Of a stretch of DNA of 15,475 bases, positions 11,784 to 15,475 are shown piece by piece. The translations under genes were made by a program, and so were the position numbers. The DNA comes from an uncultured Microbacterium sp. (lineage in GTDB: Bacteria; Actinomycetota; Actinomycetes; Actinomycetales; Microbacteriaceae), in contig NZ_CALBRW010000038.1 in the NCBI RefSeq assembly GCF_937927635.1, forward strand, positions 1 through 15,475, in the 5' to 3' direction. How positions within the stretch are numbered: the first letter of the stretch is position 1; each line of letters opens with the position of its first letter. A model generated the notes under the pieces. It ran no database searches. It was given only the letters and a program-made list of their open reading frames with translations, and had not been told where the DNA came from.

Positions 11784-13052
11784 ATGTCGACCCTCGATCT
11801 CCTCACCGACACCTTTCCGCACGGAACCCCGGACGGCTATCGTCTCGGCTGCCGCACCGCGGCGTGCCCGGCCGTCCTGCCCTGCCGTGAGGTGCACAGC
11901 CGCTACTGCGGCGACTTCACCTTCGCCAAGCTCATCGACGCCGGCGTGCCGCTGGCCGAGATCCTCGAGCGCGACGCCGCCGAGAAAGAGAGCATCCGCC
12001 ACCGCGACCAGATCGCCGCCCGCAAGGCACGACGAGCAGCTGCACAGCCGAAGGCGGCGGCGCGAACGAAGACGGCGACCCGGCCTCGCGCCGCGGGAAC
12101 CACGACGTCGCCCCGGCCGAAGCCGGCCGCCGCACAGCAGCCCGCTCGCACATCCCGGCCGCAGCGCCCCCACCCCGGGCACAAGTGGCTCGCCGAGGCG
12201 ACCGAGGCGATCGCGCAGCTGCCGGCAGACATGCAGGCGCAGCGTCGGGAGGATCTCGCCCAGTACCGACGCGACCTCGATCGTCACGTCGCAGAGCTCG
12301 CCCAGTGGCAGGAGCGACGGGACGCGGCCCGCGCTCACCTGAAAGCCGCGGCCTCGACACTCAAGACCGCGACGATCGCCTCCGGCACCGGCCTGTCTGT
12401 TAGCGGCGCGATCGAGAACGCGCTGCACGCCGCCACCATCCAGCACCAAGCGGCGACCGACACGCTCGCGCAGGTCGACCAGCAGAAGCCTCCGGCACCG
12501 GCCAAGCCCCGCGCACCGCGGCCGCCTCGTGCGCCTCGCATCAGCAAACCCCGTCAGCTGCAGCCGCACGGCACGAACGCCTGCCGAGCTCGCGGCTGCG
12601 ACCGTCCCGAGTGCATCGAAGCGGGCCGCGAGTATCACCGGATCTGGATGCAACAGCGCCGCGCCGAAAGCATCCCCCTCGAGCACCACGGCACCGCCTA
12701 CGGGTATCAGCTGGGATGCAAAGACCGGGAGACCTGCCCCGCAGAGATCTCCTGCGCCGACGCCTCCCTCGCCGAAGAGCGCCGCCGGCGCCGCGAAGCC
12801 GGCATCGGCGAGCAAGCTCCTCGCGTCCCCGCCGAACCCGTCCGCGAGCACGTCCGTCAGCTGATGGCCGGCGGCATGACCGTCCTGGGCATCGCGGAGA
12901 AGGCGGGCGTGTCCAAGACCGGGGTGAAGATCCTGCTCTACGGACGCTCGGGCGCACGCAAGGGCGAACTCCCCCGCGAGATCGAAGAGACCAAGGCGCA
13001 GCGCATCCTCGCGCTGCAGCCCGCCGACGCCACCCTGGCGATCTCCGCCTGA
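11784..13052 (+). CDS. Cys-module / helix-turn-helix protein (422 aa)
   Basis: Three HGT-type modules are seen: H13-G-T...Y-x2-G-C23...C28-P...C34; H262-G-T...C267...G-C272...C277; and H302-G-T...Y-x2-G-C312...C318-P...C324. Such HGT...GC..C units are known in actinophage and plasmid proteins and are probably zinc-binding. Residues about 75-135 are a Lys/Arg/Ala/Pro-rich disordered stretch, 136-240 a coiled-coil-like helical region, then a second Pro-rich linker. The C-terminus (about 353-410) is a helix-turn-helix: VREHVRQLMAGGMTVLGIAE, then KAGVSKTGVKILLYG. The start at 11784 follows GAGAGGACACCACCG; the frame extends upstream only inside the preceding gene. It is the only clear DNA-binding regulator in the window and the last plus-strand gene, next to the candidate antisense RNA, hence a candidate regulator of the leader modules (inference). 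Confidence 0.83.
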   Translation: MSTLDLLTDTFPHGTPDGYRLGCRTAACPAVLPCREVHSRYCGDFTFAKLIDAGVPLAEILERDAAEKESIRHRDQIAARKARRAAAQPKAAARTKTATRPRAAGTTTSPRPKPAAAQQPARTSRPQRPHPGHKWLAEATEAIAQLPADMQAQRREDLAQYRRDLDRHVAELAQWQERRDAARAHLKAAASTLKTATIASGTGLSVSGAIENALHAATIQHQAATDTLAQVDQQKPPAPAKPRAPRPPRAPRISKPRQLQPHGTNACRARGCDRPECIEAGREYHRIWMQQRRAESIPLEHHGTAYGYQLGCKDRETCPAEISCADASLAEERRRRREAGIGEQAPRVPAEPVREHVRQLMAGGMTVLGIAEKAGVSKTGVKILLYGRSGARKGELPREIEETKAQRILALQPADATLAISA

Positions 13053-13083
13053 TCCCCTCGACGCCCACCCGGTAGCATCGAGG
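13050..13083 (+). promoter_or_regulatory. Candidate promoter of the antisense RNA
   Basis: -10 TAGCAT (13073-13078) fits the actinobacterial TAnnnT pattern. A weak -35-like TGATCC lies 17 bp upstream (13050-13055), overlapping the stop codon of the HTH gene. Inverted repeat CCTCGA (13056-13061)/TCGAGG (13078-13083) brackets the spacer and -10. A start at about 13086-13087 coincides with the 5' base of the hairpin stem. Confidence 0.4.
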
Positions 13084-13086
13084 CCT

Positions 13087-13193
13087 GGGCACCCGTCCGT
13101 AGAGCATCCTCTGTTCGCAGTGGTGCCGCCCTCCCAGTTGTGTATCTGACAATCCGCATCTGAGTTGGCTCCGGACGGGTGCCCTTTCTCTTT
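13087..13193 (+). ncRNA. Candidate trans-acting antisense RNA against leader modules L1-L12
   Basis: Perfect 13-bp closing stem: GGGCACCCGTCCG (13087-13099) with CGGACGGGTGCCC (13172-13184), followed by TTTCTCTTT (13185-13193), a proper intrinsic terminator tail. GAGC (13102-13105)/GCTC (13168-13171) extends the helix after a 2-nt bulge. The large apical loop holds CTG-TTCG-CAG (13111-13120), then CCCTCCC (13129-13135) and GTTGTGTATCTGACA (13137-13151). The latter is the exact reverse complement of TGTCAGATACACAAC, the invariant 5' element of all 12 leaders; CCCTCC can pair with their GGGAGG/GGAGG sites in the right order. Pairing would cover both the mRNA 5' end and its ribosome site. The alternative is an inverted relic copy of a leader captured in a long-loop terminator shared by the convergent genes. 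Confidence 0.55.
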
Positions 13194-13208
13194 GCCTGCA
13201 GACGCGGA

Positions 13209-13547
13209 TTACTCGTCGTCGTCGTCGCCGATCGCGATAAACCGGAACTCCGGGTGCCGACGTCGCGCCGACGCCAGCAGGGCATCCATCTCCCCGGTCG
13301 CCGAGTGAGTGCGAACGGTCAGCTGCTCGCCGGAGAGCCGGTACGTCGCCAGCGCCATATCGAGCAGTCGCGTCGCTACACCCTTCCCGCGCCAAGCCTC
13401 ATCGACCTCGACGTGCTCGAGGTAGAGATCCTGGTCGTCGATCCACCGCATCACGAGCGTTCCGTGCGTCACCCCGGCCCTGTCCTCCTCCCAACACGCC
13501 ACCCGCGAGGGCTCTTTCCTCGCCTGCATCACCACGTACTCGTCCAT
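13209..13547 (-). CDS. GNAT-family N-acetyltransferase (112 aa)
   Basis: GNAT enzymes move an acetyl group from acetyl-CoA to an amine; the substrate here is unknown. The core is visible: LYLEHVEVDEAWRGKGVATR (41-60), with the acetyl-CoA loop R53-G-K-G-V-A58, then LLDMALATYRLSGEQLTVRT (61-80). It is shorter than usual (about 150 aa) and lacks part of the N-terminal strands, so it is a minimal or trimmed form. The ATG at 13547 is preferred over an upstream start at 13664 because ACGGGAGAGCGAC precedes it. The tail ends in an Asp/Glu run (GDDDDE). It converges with the HTH gene; the candidate antisense RNA lies between them. Confidence 0.78.
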   Translation of the reverse strand: MDEYVVMQARKEPSRVACWEEDRAGVTHGTLVMRWIDDQDLYLEHVEVDEAWRGKGVATRLLDMALATYRLSGEQLTVRTHSATGEMDALLASARRRHPEFRFIAIGDDDDE

Positions 13548-13664
13548 GTCGCTCTCCCGTTCGATCGTGAGCACCTTCACTAAGAAATATCGGCCGCGCG
13601 GCTCCCGAACCGTGAAGCGTCCCTGTCCTCGTCGACGAGGCCCACCCACTGTGCGGCCAGACAC
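13548..13664. other. Intergenic DNA upstream of the GNAT gene
   Basis: An AT-richer patch (CTAAGAAATAT near 13580-13591) on the minus strand could carry the GNAT -10 region. No leader module is present, so the minus-strand genes are outside the regulon. Confidence 0.35.
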
Positions 13665-14582
13665 TCACGACCCGGAGAACCACCGAGCCGGCGCGGCCGC
13701 CGCCCACTGATCCAACGCCGGCGACGAGTACCCGAAGTAACGCAGGATCAGCAGCGCGGCGTTGTAGGCGAAGAGGCACCCCAGCCTCACCTGGAAGTTG
13801 ATCACCCGCGGGATCGCGGGGTAGTCGGTTGACGTGATCCCGTCTTCATCCCTCGTTGTGGACTGGAAGGCGAGCGAGATCACCGAGGGGTGCGTGTTGT
13901 CGGAGAGCACGTCGTACAGCGCTGCGGCCCCGGTCATGTGGAGCTCGAGAAAGAGACCGATCGACTTGCCCAGGGGCAGCATCGGCTCGCCGCCGATCCG
14001 CCACTCGTCAATCTGCTGCGGGTTGTCCAGAGGAGTGTCGACGTCGTCGAAGAGCTCACGGATGCGGGCGAGGAGCTCGTCGCGCTTGCCCTTGAACTGC
14101 TTCGCCCGGGGCTTGTCCCACTTGCCGGCTGTGAACCGCTGCCGCTGTATCGCCGCCAGGTGATCGAGCATTTCACGTGCGACCCTGCGGGTGCCCGCCT
14201 CCGCCTCCGGGAGCGGCTCAAGCAGCCACGCGACTCGACCGGCGTACTCGAGCTCCGATCTCACCAGCGGCCAAACACCCAGAGGAATCATCGGCTCAGC
14301 GCGCAGCAACGTCACCACGGACCGCAGCTGCAGCACGATCGCGTTGACCAGGTTGCCCGCCATCTGGCCATGGGCGTACTCGAGGTTCCGCGGCCGGTTC
14401 TCCGGGAACGCCTGCACGATCGCACGGGCGTCGAGCGCGGATGCCGAGTCCGGTGCTGCGCCGGCACCGGACTGAGCCGAATCCTCGTGCCATGCGGCGA
14501 TGAGCGCCTCGCACACCTCCGCGAGCTTTATCGGGCTCAGGTCGCCGTCGTCGCTCGCCGCCGCCCGGTCGTAAGTGGTCAT
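13665..14582 (-). CDS. Hypothetical 305-aa helical protein
   Basis: No family named with confidence. It is mainly helical: residues about 70-125 (NLVNAIVLQLRSVVTLLRAE, then GVWPLVRSELEYAGRVAWLL) and a basic helical stretch near 150-180 (RQRFTAGKWDKPRAKQFKGK). The ending includes LSDNTHPSVISLAFQS and RVINFQVRLGCLFAYNAALL. The layout, with paired helical bundles and an S/N-x-x-H-P motif, is reminiscent of actinobacterial uncharacterised proteins and distantly of HEPN-like folds, but no RxxxxH signature is clear. AAGGA lies about 9-13 nt before the ATG. It stands alone on the minus strand between the GNAT and MFS genes. Confidence 0.78.
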   Translation of the reverse strand: MTTYDRAAASDDGDLSPIKLAEVCEALIAAWHEDSAQSGAGAAPDSASALDARAIVQAFPENRPRNLEYAHGQMAGNLVNAIVLQLRSVVTLLRAEPMIPLGVWPLVRSELEYAGRVAWLLEPLPEAEAGTRRVAREMLDHLAAIQRQRFTAGKWDKPRAKQFKGKRDELLARIRELFDDVDTPLDNPQQIDEWRIGGEPMLPLGKSIGLFLELHMTGAAALYDVLSDNTHPSVISLAFQSTTRDEDGITSTDYPAIPRVINFQVRLGCLFAYNAALLILRYFGYSSPALDQWAAAAPARWFSGS

Positions 14583-14667
14583 CTACCCAATTCCTTGTCG
14601 TCGTTGTCGCTGTAATCCGCTACAAGATGTCCAACCCCGGCCCAGTAGTTCTCAGTCGCAATAAGCC

Positions 14668-14683
14668 TCGAGGACCACCTCGA
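14668..14683 (-). terminator. Hairpin downstream of the MFS gene
   Basis: TCGAGG (14668-14673) and CCTCGA (14678-14683) enclose ACCA, about 10 bp past the MFS stop codon; on the minus strand TTATT follows shortly. It is a plausible terminator. The rest of 14583-14693 shows nothing else. Confidence 0.5.
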
Positions 14684-14693
14684 TCAAGGCCAT

Positions 14694-15475
14694 TTAGAGC
14701 CTCCGCTGCACTACCGCCTCGTCTATGTGCGCGGCGGAAAGGGCGGTTCTGTGGAGGACGGTGACGGCGATCGCGCCAAGGATCGCGAGTCCGAGGAGCG
14801 CGATGGCGGCGATCGGCAGGCCGATGGCGCCGAGCCATCCGGCGATCGGGTAGCTGATCAGAAAGCAGCCGTGGGACAGGGCGAACTGAGCGGTGTAGAC
14901 CAGGTTGCGGTTGGCGGGGGTGGATGCGTCGGCGAGAAGCCGCGACGAGGGGGTATTGATCAGTGATGTGCTGGCTCCGAGGAGCGCCCAGGTGGCGAGC
15001 AGCGCCCACCACCCCTCCCCCGTCGATACCGCGACGACCGTCATGGCGACAGCGGCGCCCATGGCGGCGACGAGGAGCCAAGCACCGATGCTCATGGTGC
15101 GGAGCACTCCGATTCTGTCCACGATCCAGGGGACGTTCAGCGCGACGACGAGGGACCCGACACCGTACGCGCCGAGCGCGAGGGCGAGCGCGGAGTCATC
15201 GAGGCCGAACACGCCCTTGGCGTAGACGACGGAGTTGACCAGGACAATCGCGGTGCCGGCTGCGACGACGATGTTAGCGGCCATCAGGAAGCGGAGGCTG
15301 GGGGTGCGGGCGAAGACGCGCAGGCCGGTGGGCAGCCGTTCCCAGAAGGTACCGGTGATCGCCTCCGGGACGTGAGCGGGGAGGCGGGCGATGAGGACGA
15401 GGGTGGCGGAGGCTGCGAAACCGAGCGCGGTGCCGATGAACAGGTTGTTGTAGCTGATCACGGTGAGCAGGGCTG
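14694..15475 (-). CDS. MFS transporter, C-terminal part (5' end outside window)
   Basis: About 260 residues are visible, and the frame stays open to the window edge, so the N-terminal ~140 residues are missing here. Seven or so hydrophobic passes are seen, e.g. TALGFAASATLVLIARL, FLMAANIVVAAGTAIVLVNS, LALALGAYGVGSLVVALNVP and a final LPIAAIALLGLAILGAIAVT. IVDRIGVLRTM resembles the cytoplasmic loop motif (D-R-x-G-R/V) after the first pass of the second half, as in MFS drug exporters. A GTG at 15461 is an internal codon, not a credible start. Substrate unknown; efflux is the usual role of similar proteins. Confidence 0.82.
   Translation of the reverse strand, partial: ALLTVISYNNLFIGTALGFAASATLVLIARLPAHVPEAITGTFWERLPTGLRVFARTPSLRFLMAANIVVAAGTAIVLVNSVVYAKGVFGLDDSALALALGAYGVGSLVVALNVPWIVDRIGVLRTMSIGAWLLVAAMGAAVAMTVVAVSTGEGWWALLATWALLGASTSLINTPSSRLLADASTPANRNLVYTAQFALSHGCFLISYPIAGWLGAIGLPIAAIALLGLAILGAIAVTVLHRTALSAAHIDEAVVQRRL

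Noticed and set aside
13131..13160. A thirteenth regular promoter module on the minus strand
   Set aside because: Only the invariant half and a GGGAGG follow on the minus strand. The -10 position reads TCAGAT with no usable -35, and no start codon lies at the usual distance.
13087..13185. tRNA or known actinobacterial 6C-type RNA
   Set aside because: No T-arm or anticodon-arm pattern fits, and the C-rich double-loop pattern of 6C RNA is absent.
13087..13193. Guide RNA of a TnpB/Cas12-like repressor
   Set aside because: The RNA has a promoter-matching stretch, but this lies in the loop rather than at the 3' end, and no TnpB- or Cas-like gene is in the window; kept only as a remote alternative.
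13545..13664. Upstream extension of the GNAT gene to 13664
   Set aside because: The added 39 residues are basic and low in complexity and lack a ribosome site; ATG at 13547 has GGGAGAG.

Overview
The window is very GC-rich and densely coded. Its features point to an actinobacterial (Actinomycetota) accessory element, such as a plasmid, ICE or prophage-like island: GGAGG-type ribosome sites, TAnnnT -10 boxes, GC-rich hairpin terminators without long T-tracts, a DUF4192 protein and 'HGT...GC..C' modules. A Micrococcales host such as Microbacteriaceae is plausible but is inference. No replication, integrase, conjugation or virion gene is visible, so the type of element cannot be fixed.

Layout. 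1-366: non-coding, hairpin-rich. 367-7190: plus-strand array of small genes, mostly of unknown function, including a DnaJ-type zinc-finger protein of the 'MGMDVYGKN' family, a DUF4192 protein, a DprA-like protein and a small membrane protein. 7248-8029: zinc-ribbon micro-protein plus a partner. 8040-9016: inverted two-gene block (PD-(D/E)XK-like and GIY-YIG nucleases). 9065-13052: plus-strand genes for a DUF3846 protein, a Mom-like DNA-modification enzyme, an exported HNH/DUF1524 nuclease, an unknown, and a Cys-module/HTH protein. 13053-13208: convergent intergenic region holding a candidate small RNA. 13209-15475: minus-strand GNAT acetyltransferase, a hypothetical protein and a partial MFS transporter, possibly outside the regulon.

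The main feature is a promoter module repeated 12 times (L1-L12) with rigid geometry: a -35 hexamer (best TTGCCA/TTGACC), exactly 17 bp, a -10 of TA(G/A/T)TGT type, then exactly 6 bp to an invariant 15-nt element TGTCAGATACACAAC. In most copies this element is the right half of a 25-bp palindrome overlapping the predicted start of transcription. Ten copies lie 27-34 nt upstream of a start codon. Two (L9, L12) are followed by long leaders without an adjacent gene. Most plus-strand genes are therefore separately promoted but commonly controlled, often with a terminator hairpin between units.

A hairpin-closed transcript candidate at 13087-13193 carries the exact 15-nt reverse complement of the invariant element, next to CCCTCCC, which can pair with the GGGAGG/GGAGG ribosome sites of the same mRNAs. 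It looks like a possible trans-acting antisense RNA for the whole regulon. The conservative alternative is an inverted relic of the leader. The functions that can be recognised (DNA modification, DprA-like protein, nucleases) would suit a programme that protects or processes incoming element DNA; this is inference.
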